Shown one piece after another: positions 6,911 through 12,781 of a stretch of 12,781 bases of DNA; the first letter of the stretch is position 1, and the number at the start of each line of letters is the position of its first letter. Made by a program: the position numbers and the translations under genes. The DNA comes from an uncultured Actinomycetes bacterium. GTDB lineage: Bacteria > Actinomycetota > Actinomycetes > Nanopelagicales > Nanopelagicaceae. The DNA is taken from positions 1-12,781 of the forward strand of contig CAIUHY010000034.1 of assembly GCA_903899145.1 (NCBI GenBank), written 5' to 3'. The notes below the pieces were generated by a model. That model ran no database searches and was not told where the DNA came from. It saw only the letters and a program-made list of their open reading frames with translations.

Positions 6911-6928
6911 AAGTGAGAGACTACTGCC

Positions 6929-7837
6929 ATGACATCAGAGCACCGCGCAGGTTTCGTTGCGGTTATTGGACGTCCAAATGTTGGCAAATCAACTCTAGTA
7001 AATGCCTTAGTAGGCAAGAAGATTGTCATTACCTCTGCTCACCCAAACACAACACGCAACCCGATTCGGGGCATCATTTCTCGGCCAGATTTTCAAATCA
7101 TTGTCGTAGATACACCAGGTATACATAAGCCAAAGACATTGCTGGGAACTCGTCTGAATGCAATGGTGAGTGAGAACTTAGAATCCGTCGATGTAGCACT
7201 TTTATGCCTACCAGCCGATGAGGCGATTGGCGCAGGAGATGAATACATCGTCAAACAACTTGGGCATATCCGCCATCTTTATATTGCAGTGACAAAGGTA
7301 GATAGAGCGAAAAATGATGGTCTGATATCAAAACTTGCTGAAGTTTCAGATTTTATTGCTCGCAATAAATTGAATGTTGATGAGATTGTTCCGCTATCAG
7401 CAAAAAACTTAGAGCAAACTCAGTTGATGATGGATTTACTTGTGAAGTCACTTCCAATATCTCCATCTTTATACCCCGAGGATATTAATACTGATCAAGC
7501 AGCCGAGTTGCATATTACTGAGTTGATTCGTGAAGCAGCGATTGAGGATTTATATGAGGAGCTGCCGCATTCCGTGATGGTTACTATTGACGAGATGAGT
7601 AAACGCGAAGGAAAGAACTTTTTTGATATTCATGCAACCATCCATGTTGAAAGAGATAGTCAGAAGTCAATCATTATTGGCCCACAAGGTTCACGGTTAA
7701 AAGATATTGGTATACGGTCAAGAGCGGGCATCGAAACGTTTTTAGATGCAAAGTCATATTTAGGATTGCATGTAAAGGTCAGTAAAGAGTGGCAGAGAGA
7801 TCCTAAGGCTTTAGCACGTTTGGGATTTACTGAGTAA
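6929..7837 (+). CDS. era: GTPase Era
   Basis: Essential-type GTPase that binds the 3' end of 16S rRNA and assists 30S maturation. The 302-residue protein has all G motifs: G1 GRPNVGKS at 14-21, a G2 threonine in NTTRNPIRG at 40-48, G3 DTPG at 61-64, G4 TKVD at 122-125, and G5 SAK at 157-159. The C-terminal KH domain runs from about 205 to 290, with the RNA-binding GPQG at 251-254 and the closing VKVSKEWQRDPKALARLGF. The start at 6929 gives the usual short lead into the P-loop. Only a weak purine run (GAGAGA, 6915-6920) precedes it; the 18-base gap to dprA suggests cotranscription. In many actinobacteria era lies with ybeY and recO, which are not seen here. Its last 11 bases overlap the convergent transporter gene. 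Confidence -1.
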   Translation: MTSEHRAGFVAVIGRPNVGKSTLVNALVGKKIVITSAHPNTTRNPIRGIISRPDFQIIVVDTPGIHKPKTLLGTRLNAMVSENLESVDVALLCLPADEAIGAGDEYIVKQLGHIRHLYIAVTKVDRAKNDGLISKLAEVSDFIARNKLNVDEIVPLSAKNLEQTQLMMDLLVKSLPISPSLYPEDINTDQAAELHITELIREAAIEDLYEELPHSVMVTIDEMSKREGKNFFDIHATIHVERDSQKSIIIGPQGSRLKDIGIRSRAGIETFLDAKSYLGLHVKVSKEWQRDPKALARLGFTE

Positions 7838-8702
7838 TTTTACTTTTTCGAGTGGCATAGTAAGAACCGATCAGGACAAGTGGCAGACCAAGACCAATAC
7901 CTAAAGTAAATTTCTCATGAAGGAAAAAGATTCCTAGAAGTACAGCAAAAACTGTATTTGGGTATGTAACCATTGATGATCTTGCGGGGCCGAGATCTTT
8001 CATTACTTGGAAATAGAGAACAAATGCCATTGCTGTAGGAAAAATACCAAGTGCGATTAGGGAATAGATTGCATTATGTGAAGGCATTGATGTTGGGAAT
8101 TGCACGATTGCAAATGGTAAATAAATAACTCCAGAAATTGCCATAGCAATCGCATTAATGGCTGTACCGTCAATATGAGGGATTTTCACATTTAAAGTAG
8201 CAGGAGCGATCGCGTAACATACGCAGCTAAAGAGAATGAAAATGATCGCACTTAAGCTTTGATTTCCACTCAAGCTTTCGATTCCTACAACTAAAATAAT
8301 CCCAATAAAACCAATAACCATTCCTGCCAAGCGTTTTGCTTGCCAGACAGTTTTGTCTCCATTAAAAGCCATAACAAGGCTTGCCCAAAAGGGGACAGTC
8401 GCTACTAATAGCCCCGCAAGACCTGATGTTATTTTGCGCTCACCTGAGCTAATGAAATACCAAGGGAGGCAAATTTCAATGATCGCATATGGAGCGATCC
8501 ATTTGAGTTCCTTGAGTGCCGGGAATAAAGTTTTTCTATGAATGGCAAGTGGAAGCAATAATGCACTACCTATTACAAGGCGTCCAAAGACAAGAAAAGC
8601 AGGAGTGAATTCTCCAGGGGCAACAGCTACTTTAATGAAGAGATATGGGACGCCCCATAGAACCCCAACAATGAGAAATTTAAACCACGATGCTTTAGAC
8701 AT
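7827..8702 (-). CDS. EamA/DMT-family transporter
   Basis: Drug/metabolite transporter superfamily permease with two EamA repeats, 291 residues and about ten hydrophobic helices. The first repeat starts FLIVGVLWGVPYLFIKVAV; the second repeat contains FPTAMAFVLYFQVMKDLGPARSSMVTYPNTVFAVLLG, where the LGPARSS/TY.NTVFAVL pattern is the familiar repeat-2 signature. Members export or import amino acids, nucleosides or other metabolites; the substrate cannot be called. The short basic tail (YYATRKSKITQ) is probably cytoplasmic. The ATG at 8702 is supported by TAGCAT six bases upstream on the minus strand, implying a leaderless mRNA. A candidate small reading frame ends nine bases upstream. The 3' end overlaps the end of era by 11 bp. 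Confidence -1.
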   Translation of the reverse strand: MSKASWFKFLIVGVLWGVPYLFIKVAVAPGEFTPAFLVFGRLVIGSALLLPLAIHRKTLFPALKELKWIAPYAIIEICLPWYFISSGERKITSGLAGLLVATVPFWASLVMAFNGDKTVWQAKRLAGMVIGFIGIILVVGIESLSGNQSLSAIIFILFSCVCYAIAPATLNVKIPHIDGTAINAIAMAISGVIYLPFAIVQFPTSMPSHNAIYSLIALGIFPTAMAFVLYFQVMKDLGPARSSMVTYPNTVFAVLLGIFFLHEKFTLGIGLGLPLVLIGSYYATRKSKITQ

Positions 8703-8708
8703 TTAGTA

Positions 8709-8714
8709 ATGCTA
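8709..8714 (-). promoter_or_regulatory. Leaderless-type -10 of the EamA transporter gene
   Basis: On the minus strand TAGCAT is followed by exactly six bases (TACTAA) and the ATG at 8702. The TAG of the hexamer coincides with the stop codon of the candidate small reading frame upstream. No Shine-Dalgarno lies in between. Confidence -1.
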
Positions 8715-8816
8715 TCGGGTTATTGTGTACCAACCTTGTGTTCGATCACGTAGAGCAGGTGAGTGGTCCATTACTTCAGCCATTGGCTTACTTTGAATAT
8801 GCGTAACTTCACCCAA
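8712..8816 (-). CDS. Candidate small ORF upstream of the EamA gene, possibly frameshifted
   Basis: A minus-strand frame open from 8846 down to a TAG at 8714-8712 reads as plausible protein, ending VMDHSPALRDRTQGWYTITR. I do not recognise the family. Within it a TTG at 8816 would give 34 residues and an ATG at 8783 would give 23; neither has a Shine-Dalgarno. An ATG at 8823 in another frame has a TACCCT exactly six bases upstream, like the leaderless starts nearby, but reads only ATGGGACTTGGGTGA. Losing one G from the GGG, or a +1 shift there, joins it to the long frame as a 36-residue peptide beginning MGLGEVTHIQ. It ends nine bases before the EamA ATG, so it could be a leader peptide, a microprotein, or a decayed gene. 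Low confidence. Confidence -1.
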   Translation of the reverse strand: MGEVTHIQSKPMAEVMDHSPALRDRTQGWYTITR

Positions 8817-8829
8817 GTCCCATGCCGCA

Positions 8830-8839
8830 AGGGTAGACT
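8830..8839. promoter_or_regulatory. Candidate divergent -10 pair between pfkA and the small ORF
   Basis: On plus, TAGACT at 8834-8839 is a candidate -10 for pfkA, giving a leader of about 78 bases that ends with a good ribosome binding site. On minus, TACCCT at 8835-8830 lies six bases before the ATG at 8823. The two hexamers share a TA step. No convincing -35 is seen for either. Activity is inferred from similarity to the other TAGnnT sites in the window. Confidence -1.
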
Positions 8840-8901
8840 GCGCACGTCAATGATGGTTATCTAGTAAGCCCATTTTTCAGAATTAATGGTCGTGCCTAGC
8901 A

Positions 8902-8918
8902 GGTTTAAGAACCAGGAG
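8902..8918 (+). promoter_or_regulatory. pfkA ribosome binding site with adjacent small hairpin
   Basis: AGGAG at 8914-8918 is five bases from the ATG at 8924, which makes that ATG the start rather than the GTG at 8918 that overlaps the site. Directly upstream, GGTT (8902-8905) can pair with AACC (8910-8913) around a TAAG loop. The rest of the 8846-8901 leader contains a four-codon reading frame at 8850-8864 (MMVI) but no other clear feature. Confidence -1.
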
Positions 8919-8923
8919 TGGAA

Positions 8924-9949
8924 ATGCGTTTTGGAGTACTAACAGGTGGCGGAGATTGCCCAGGTCTCAATGGAGTCATTCGCGCAGTAGTGCGTAAAGG
9001 TATCCGCGATTATGGATATGAATTCGTTGGGTTCCGTGATGGTTGGAAGGGGCCTCTTGAGGGCCTAACAATGCCGCTAGATCGCAATGCAATTCGTGGA
9101 ATTTTGCCACGAGGGGGAACAATTCTTGGATCATCACGGACCAATCCATTTAAAATTGATGGTGGCGTAGAAAAGATTCAAGAAAATTTAAAGAAAATGG
9201 GTATTGATGCACTTATTGCTATCGGCGGGGAAGATACTCTAGGTGTTGCTACAAAGCTTGATGCACTCGGCGTAAAAGTCATTGGTGTGCCAAAGACAAT
9301 TGATAACGACCTGAGCAATACTGACTACACATTTGGTTTTGATACATCGGTCAATATTGCAGTAGATGCAATTGATAGACTTCATACAACTGCTGGTTCA
9401 CACCATCGCGCGCTTGTTGTTGAAGTGATGGGTCGCCATGCTGGGTGGATTGCTTTGCACTCAGGTATTGCAGGTGGTGCCACATGTATTTTGATCCCTG
9501 AAATTAAATTCTCAACCGACAAAGTTGCCGCATGGGTTAATTCACGATTTGAAGATGGCTTTGCCCCAATCATCGTTATTGCAGAAGGTGCGATTCCCCA
9601 AGATGGGGATATGAAGATTAAGGATCAAACATTGGATGCTTTTGGGCACGTGAAACTATCAGGAATTGGTGATTGGCTAGCGCAAGAGATCGAAGCAAAG
9701 ACTGGAAAAGAAACACGCACCGTAGTCCTTGGCCATATTCAGCGTGGTGGTTCACCGACCGCTTTTGACCGTGTTCTCTCAACTCGATTTGGGTTGCATG
9801 CGATTACTGCTGCTCATGAGGGTGACTGGGGCAAGATGGTTGCACTTCACGGAACAAATATTGCTCGTGTGCCTTTAGCCTCGGCTACAGGTGAACTTAA
9901 GCTTGTCGATCCAGCGCTATATGCAGAGGCAGAGGTTTTCTTCGGATAA
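8924..9949 (+). CDS. pfkA: 6-phosphofructokinase, predicted pyrophosphate-dependent
   Basis: Phosphorylates fructose-6-phosphate to fructose-1,6-bisphosphate in glycolysis. The 341-residue protein keeps almost E. coli numbering: GGGDCPGLN at 8-16, IGGEDTLG at 100-107, PKTIDND at 123-129 with catalytic Asp127, MGRHAGW at 169-175, and GHIQRGGSPTAFDR near the end. The residues that set the phosphoryl donor are Asp104 and Lys124. ATP enzymes such as E. coli PfkA have Gly at both; Asp104 plus Lys124 is the pyrophosphate-type pair, as in the Amycolatopsis PPi enzyme. I therefore predict PPi dependence, which would make the step reversible, but some ATP-using actinobacterial relatives also have Lys124, so Asp104 is the key residue. 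The start is set by AGGAG at 8914-8918. A hairpin follows the stop, then aroG. Confidence -1.
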   Translation: MRFGVLTGGGDCPGLNGVIRAVVRKGIRDYGYEFVGFRDGWKGPLEGLTMPLDRNAIRGILPRGGTILGSSRTNPFKIDGGVEKIQENLKKMGIDALIAIGGEDTLGVATKLDALGVKVIGVPKTIDNDLSNTDYTFGFDTSVNIAVDAIDRLHTTAGSHHRALVVEVMGRHAGWIALHSGIAGGATCILIPEIKFSTDKVAAWVNSRFEDGFAPIIVIAEGAIPQDGDMKIKDQTLDAFGHVKLSGIGDWLAQEIEAKTGKETRTVVLGHIQRGGSPTAFDRVLSTRFGLHAITAAHEGDWGKMVALHGTNIARVPLASATGELKLVDPALYAEAEVFFG

Positions 9950-9950
9950 A

Positions 9951-9967
9951 TGTTGCCCGCGGCAGCA
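9951..9967 (+). terminator. Hairpin after pfkA, possible weak terminator
   Basis: TGTTGCC (9951-9957) can pair with GGCAGCA (9961-9967) around a CGC loop: seven pairs including one G-U. It begins one base after the pfkA stop codon and precedes the aroG start signal. There is no following U-tract, so it may instead stabilise the pfkA 3' end or attenuate read-through. Confidence -1.
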
Positions 9968-9978
9968 GACCACTTCCC

Positions 9979-9984
9979 TAGAAT
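9979..9984 (+). promoter_or_regulatory. Leaderless-type -10 of aroG
   Basis: TAGAAT is followed by exactly six bases (TATCTA) and the ATG at 9991. There is no Shine-Dalgarno. This is the same hexamer as in the MFS gene promoter. No good -35 was found at 16-18 bp. Confidence -1.
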
Positions 9985-9990
9985 TATCTA

Positions 9991-11334
9991 ATGACTAACC
10001 TCGACACACTTTTCACCCCTGGCCTTGTAGCTGCTCAACAGCCACAGTGGCCTGATGGGCCAAGTGGTGCTCCTATTAGAGAAGCTGTTGAGCAGCTCAA
10101 GAAACTTCCCCCTCTAGTTTTCGCTGGTGAGTGTGACAACTTAAAAGCAAAAGTTGCTGAAGCTGCAGCAGGACGAGCATTTTGGTTACAAGGGGGAGAT
10201 TGCGCAGAAACATTTTCTGCTGCAACAGCAGATTCAATACGTAATCGCATTAAAACAATCTTACAGATGGCTGCTGTATTGCAATATGCATCAAGCTTGC
10301 CTGTTGTCAAAGTCGGCCGCATGGCAGGGCAATTTGCTAAGCCGCGCAGCAATGACACCGAAACTCGTGGGGATGTAACACTTCCTGCATACCGAGGAGA
10401 CGCCGTCAATGATATTGAATTCACTCCTGAGTCTCGCATGCCAAACCCACAGCGCTTAGTTCAGGTATACAACACCTCTGCTGCAACTTTGAATTTAGTC
10501 CGAGCTTTTACACAAGGTGGTTTTGCCGATCTTCGCCAGGTCCATGAGTGGAATAAAGGATTTGCTAATGATCCACGCTTTAGTCAGCGATATGAACAGA
10601 TGGCTAATGAAATTGGACGAGCCCTTGAGTTTATGAAATCTGCGGGAGTTGACCCAGAGAGTTTTAAAAAGGTTGATTTCTATTCAAGCCACGAAGCATT
10701 AATTTTGGAATATGAAAAAGCTCTCACACGCATCGATTCGCGAACAGGATACGCCTACGACGTTTCTGGACACTTTGTTTGGGTAGGAGAGCGCACTAGA
10801 CAACTTGATGGCGCACATATGGATTTTGCAAGCAAGATTCAAAACCCAATTGGTATCAAGCTTGGGCCGAAGACCACTCCAGAAGATGCACTCGCCATGG
10901 TTGCAAAGCTAAACCCAACAAATGAACCAGGTCGCCTTACTTTCATTACTCGCATGGGTGCTGGGCTTATTCGTGAGAAGTTACCGGCATTAGTGGAAGC
11001 AGTGACTAAGTCAGGTGCAATAGTTCTATGGGTATGTGACCCGATGCATGGCAATACATATGAGGCGCCAAGTGGGTACAAGACACGTAAATTTGATGAC
11101 GTCTTAGATGAAGTTCGCGGCTTCTTTGAAGTCCATAAGAAGCTCGGTACACATCCTGGGGGAATCCATATTGAATTAACCGGTGATGATGTTACCGAGT
11201 GTGTTGGCGGAGGAGAACAAATATCTGAGGCTGATTTAGCAGACCGCTATGAGACAGCGTGCGATCCACGCTTGAACCATACTCAATCTCTCGAGCTTGC
11301 ATTCTTAGTTGCCGAAATGTTGCGAGACCGCTAA
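9991..11334 (+). CDS. aroG: Class II 3-deoxy-7-phosphoheptulonate (DAHP) synthase
   Basis: First enzyme of the shikimate pathway, condensing phosphoenolpyruvate and erythrose-4-phosphate to DAHP. The 447-residue product is class II (plant/mycobacterial type), not the E. coli class I fold family. Metal ligands are Cys71 in GGDCAETF, His353 in CDPMHGNT, Glu395 in GIHIELTGDD and Asp425 in CDPRLNH. They correspond to Cys87, His369, Glu411 and Asp441 of the M. tuberculosis enzyme (from memory), a constant offset of 16, so the protein has a shorter N-terminus and no net indels across the core. KVGRMAGQFAKPRS at 107-120 and SSHEALILEYE at 232-242 are the phosphate- and substrate-binding stretches. 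The start has TAGAAT six bases upstream. It lies 41 bp after pfkA and 18 bp before ogt. Confidence -1.
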   Translation: MTNLDTLFTPGLVAAQQPQWPDGPSGAPIREAVEQLKKLPPLVFAGECDNLKAKVAEAAAGRAFWLQGGDCAETFSAATADSIRNRIKTILQMAAVLQYASSLPVVKVGRMAGQFAKPRSNDTETRGDVTLPAYRGDAVNDIEFTPESRMPNPQRLVQVYNTSAATLNLVRAFTQGGFADLRQVHEWNKGFANDPRFSQRYEQMANEIGRALEFMKSAGVDPESFKKVDFYSSHEALILEYEKALTRIDSRTGYAYDVSGHFVWVGERTRQLDGAHMDFASKIQNPIGIKLGPKTTPEDALAMVAKLNPTNEPGRLTFITRMGAGLIREKLPALVEAVTKSGAIVLWVCDPMHGNTYEAPSGYKTRKFDDVLDEVRGFFEVHKKLGTHPGGIHIELTGDDVTECVGGGEQISEADLADRYETACDPRLNHTQSLELAFLVAEMLRDR

Positions 11335-11340
11335 ACGCAT

Positions 11341-11346
11341 TAGACT
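11341..11346 (+). promoter_or_regulatory. Leaderless-type -10 of ogt
   Basis: TAGACT is followed by exactly six bases (TTCCGC) and the ATG at 11353, and begins six bases after the aroG stop. TTGCGA at 11320-11325 is a possible -35 with a short 15-bp spacer. There is no Shine-Dalgarno. ogt may thus be expressed independently of aroG. Confidence -1.
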
Positions 11347-11352
11347 TTCCGC

Positions 11353-11847
11353 ATGCTTCTTAGCGCTTCTACCAAGACGCCAGTAGGCACTCTGTTTTTA
11401 ATTGCTCATGAACATATCCTTCTTGGCGCAGGCTTTCAAAGCTTTGATGATTTAGTTACCCGGATGGATCCAACAGATCAAGAGCGTGAAATTAAGGTTG
11501 TTCGCAATATTCCTATTATCAGCGATCTAGTAAAAGATTATTTTGATGGCGACCTCACTGCAATCAACGCAATAAAAACACGTCAGCCAGGTCCTGAATA
11601 TTCACAGGAAGTATGGAAAATTATGCGCAAGATTCCTGCTGGTAAGACAATGAGTTATGCCGAGCTTGCCAAGAGAGCAGGTTCACCGAGCGCTGTAAGA
11701 GCAGCAGGAAATGCATGTGCGCGTAACTTGATTGCACCGATTATTCCTTGCCACCGCGTTGTGAAAACCGGGGGAAACCTTGGAAATTATGCGTATGGCT
11801 TAGATGTCAAAGAAGAGTTACTTCTTTTTGAGGGCGCTCTCAAGTAG
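11353..11847 (+). CDS. ogt: Methylated-DNA--[protein]-cysteine S-methyltransferase
   Basis: Suicide repair enzyme that transfers the alkyl group from O6-alkylguanine (and O4-alkylthymine) in DNA to its own cysteine. The 164-residue protein has the N-terminal domain opening TPVGTLFLIAHE at 9-20 and the C-terminal DNA-binding domain. The latter contains the helix-turn-helix SYAELAKRAGSPSAVRAAGNACARN at 101-125 (Arg116 at the usual arginine-finger position) and the active-site Cys133 in IPCHRVV at 131-137. There is no Ada-type transcription-factor domain, so it is the stand-alone form; induction by methylation damage is not indicated. The start is backed by TAGACT six bases upstream. Its last 30 bp overlap the convergent threonine aldolase gene. 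Confidence -1.
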   Translation: MLLSASTKTPVGTLFLIAHEHILLGAGFQSFDDLVTRMDPTDQEREIKVVRNIPIISDLVKDYFDGDLTAINAIKTRQPGPEYSQEVWKIMRKIPAGKTMSYAELAKRAGSPSAVRAAGNACARNLIAPIIPCHRVVKTGGNLGNYAYGLDVKEELLLFEGALK

Positions 11848-12781
11848 TCCAGGTAATACGAAATTCACTTTCTCAATATCACTATCTGAAATATCCAAAT
11901 GCGTCACTAATCGCAAGAAATTTGGTCCTAGGGCGCTTGCCAAGATTCCACTCTCTTTAAGTTGGGTGTTTAGTTCACTCGCGGTAATTGGAAGGGATGT
12001 GAGATCAAGTGCCACAATATTTGTCTCAACTTCTGCAGGATTAATTGTCGATGACACAACTGCTGCGCATGCCTTAGCAATGGACTTCGCACGAGTGTGA
12101 TCATCTTTTATTCGTGCAATATTATGATCAAGAGCAAAGTGAGCACCAGCAGCTAAAATTCCTATTTGGCGCATTCCTCCGCCGTAGCGCTTGCGCCACT
12201 GTCTAGCTGATGTAATACGTGTTGCATCTGAGAGCATGAGTGAGCCGACAGGTGCACCAAGTCCTTTTGATAGACATACAGAGATAGTGTCGAAATATTT
12301 TCCATATTCCATGAAGTCAACACCTGATGAAATATGAGCATTCCAGATGCGAGCTCCATCTAAGTGCATGGTCAAACCAATCTTGAGACTTTCAGTACGA
12401 AGAGTCTTAATTTCTGATAATGGCTGTACTGTTCCGCCACCAAAATTGTGTGTATTTTCAACAGCTATAGCTGTAGTTGAAACTTGGTAGGGACCTGAAT
12501 CTGGGCGAGCAATACGAAGTGGATCTGCAGCGTGAAGTAATCCACGGGCAGATTCCCATGTGCGAGTTGTGATTCCACTAAATACTGCCCCTGCGCCAAG
12601 TTCGGCGCGAACAATATGAGAGAAAGTTTCTGTAAGCAGTTCTTCACCAGGTTTAACTAATTGACGAATTGCTAGTTGGTTTGCCATTGATCCAGAGGGT
12701 GTAAAAAGCCCAGCCTCTTTTCCAAACATGGCTGCAACGCGTTCCTCAAGTGAATTTGCTGTTGGGTCATCACCGTAGACA
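11818..12781 (-). CDS. ltaE: Low-specificity L-threonine aldolase, 5' end beyond window
   Basis: PLP-dependent fold-type I aldolase that splits L-threonine or L-allo-threonine to glycine and acetaldehyde, and can act on related beta-hydroxy amino acids. The reading frame is open to the right edge (320 residues seen), beginning VYGDDPTANSLEERVAAMFGKE, so the ATG at 12729 is internal and the true start lies outside. Visible family elements include FTPSGSMANQLA, HLDGARIWNA (the PLP-contacting Asp and Arg), VCLSKGLGAPVGSL with the Schiff-base lysine, and RYGGGMRQIG. The C-terminal domain ends complete at 11818. Full-length relatives have about 340-350 residues, so only about 20-30 should be missing. 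It is convergent with ogt and overlaps it by 30 bp. Confidence -1.
   Translation of the reverse strand, partial: VYGDDPTANSLEERVAAMFGKEAGLFTPSGSMANQLAIRQLVKPGEELLTETFSHIVRAELGAGAVFSGITTRTWESARGLLHAADPLRIARPDSGPYQVSTTAIAVENTHNFGGGTVQPLSEIKTLRTESLKIGLTMHLDGARIWNAHISSGVDFMEYGKYFDTISVCLSKGLGAPVGSLMLSDATRITSARQWRKRYGGGMRQIGILAAGAHFALDHNIARIKDDHTRAKSIAKACAAVVSSTINPAEVETNIVALDLTSLPITASELNTQLKESGILASALGPNFLRLVTHLDISDSDIEKVNFVLPGLLESALKKK

Noticed and set aside
8918..8923. GTG start for pfkA two residues upstream.
   Set aside because: It lies inside the AGGAG site; the ATG at 8924 has ideal spacing and gives the usual MRFGVLTGGGDCPG opening.

Overview
The window reads as a compact, moderately low-GC actinobacterial chromosome segment. 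The gene set is actinobacterial: SepH with its C-terminal IPSWDDIMFG box, a class II DAHP synthase that lines up with the mycobacterial enzyme without gaps at its metal ligands, a GGEDT-type phosphofructokinase, and the rplS-lepB-rnhB-dprA series. The base composition (mid-40s % GC by eye), the almost absent spacers, the overlapping convergent gene ends and the frequent leaderless-type starts suggest a streamlined planktonic lineage such as the freshwater Nanopelagicales (acI). That assignment is an inference, not a demonstrated identity.

Layout. 1-1194 (+): an AlkP-superfamily phosphodiesterase, whose end overlaps the end of sepH (1166-1966, -). Upstream of sepH on the same strand is an MFS transporter (2001-3197, -). 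It is divergent from an inositol-monophosphatase-family gene (3213-4007, +), with only 15 bp between the two start codons. 4008-4115 is a leader with a strong potential hairpin. It precedes rplS (L19 with a long acidic tail), lepB and rnhB, a tight plus-strand operon (4116-5959). A 75-bp gap follows, then dprA and era (6035-7837, +). The end of era overlaps a convergent EamA/DMT transporter (7827-8702, -). 8703-8923 holds a candidate small minus-strand reading frame and the pfkA leader. pfkA (8924-9949), class II aroG (9991-11334) and ogt (11353-11847) follow on plus. ogt overlaps the end of a minus-strand threonine aldolase gene cut by the right edge.

How it works together. This is mostly housekeeping: cell division (SepH), translation (L19, Era), protein export (LepB), genome maintenance (RNase HII, DprA, Ogt), and central carbon and aromatic metabolism (PFK and DAHP synthase side by side). 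No mobile element, CRISPR array, rRNA, tRNA or defence cassette was found.

The most interesting signals are regulatory. Five genes share an identical arrangement: a TAGnnT -10-like hexamer, exactly six bases, then ATG. Two of them share one near-palindromic site, so that a MFS gene and a phosphatase gene appear to fire in opposite directions from overlapping -10 elements. Only rplS and pfkA have clear Shine-Dalgarno sequences. A possible frameshifted 36-residue peptide lies directly upstream of the EamA gene. The PFK carries Asp104/Lys124, the residue pair expected of a pyrophosphate-dependent enzyme.
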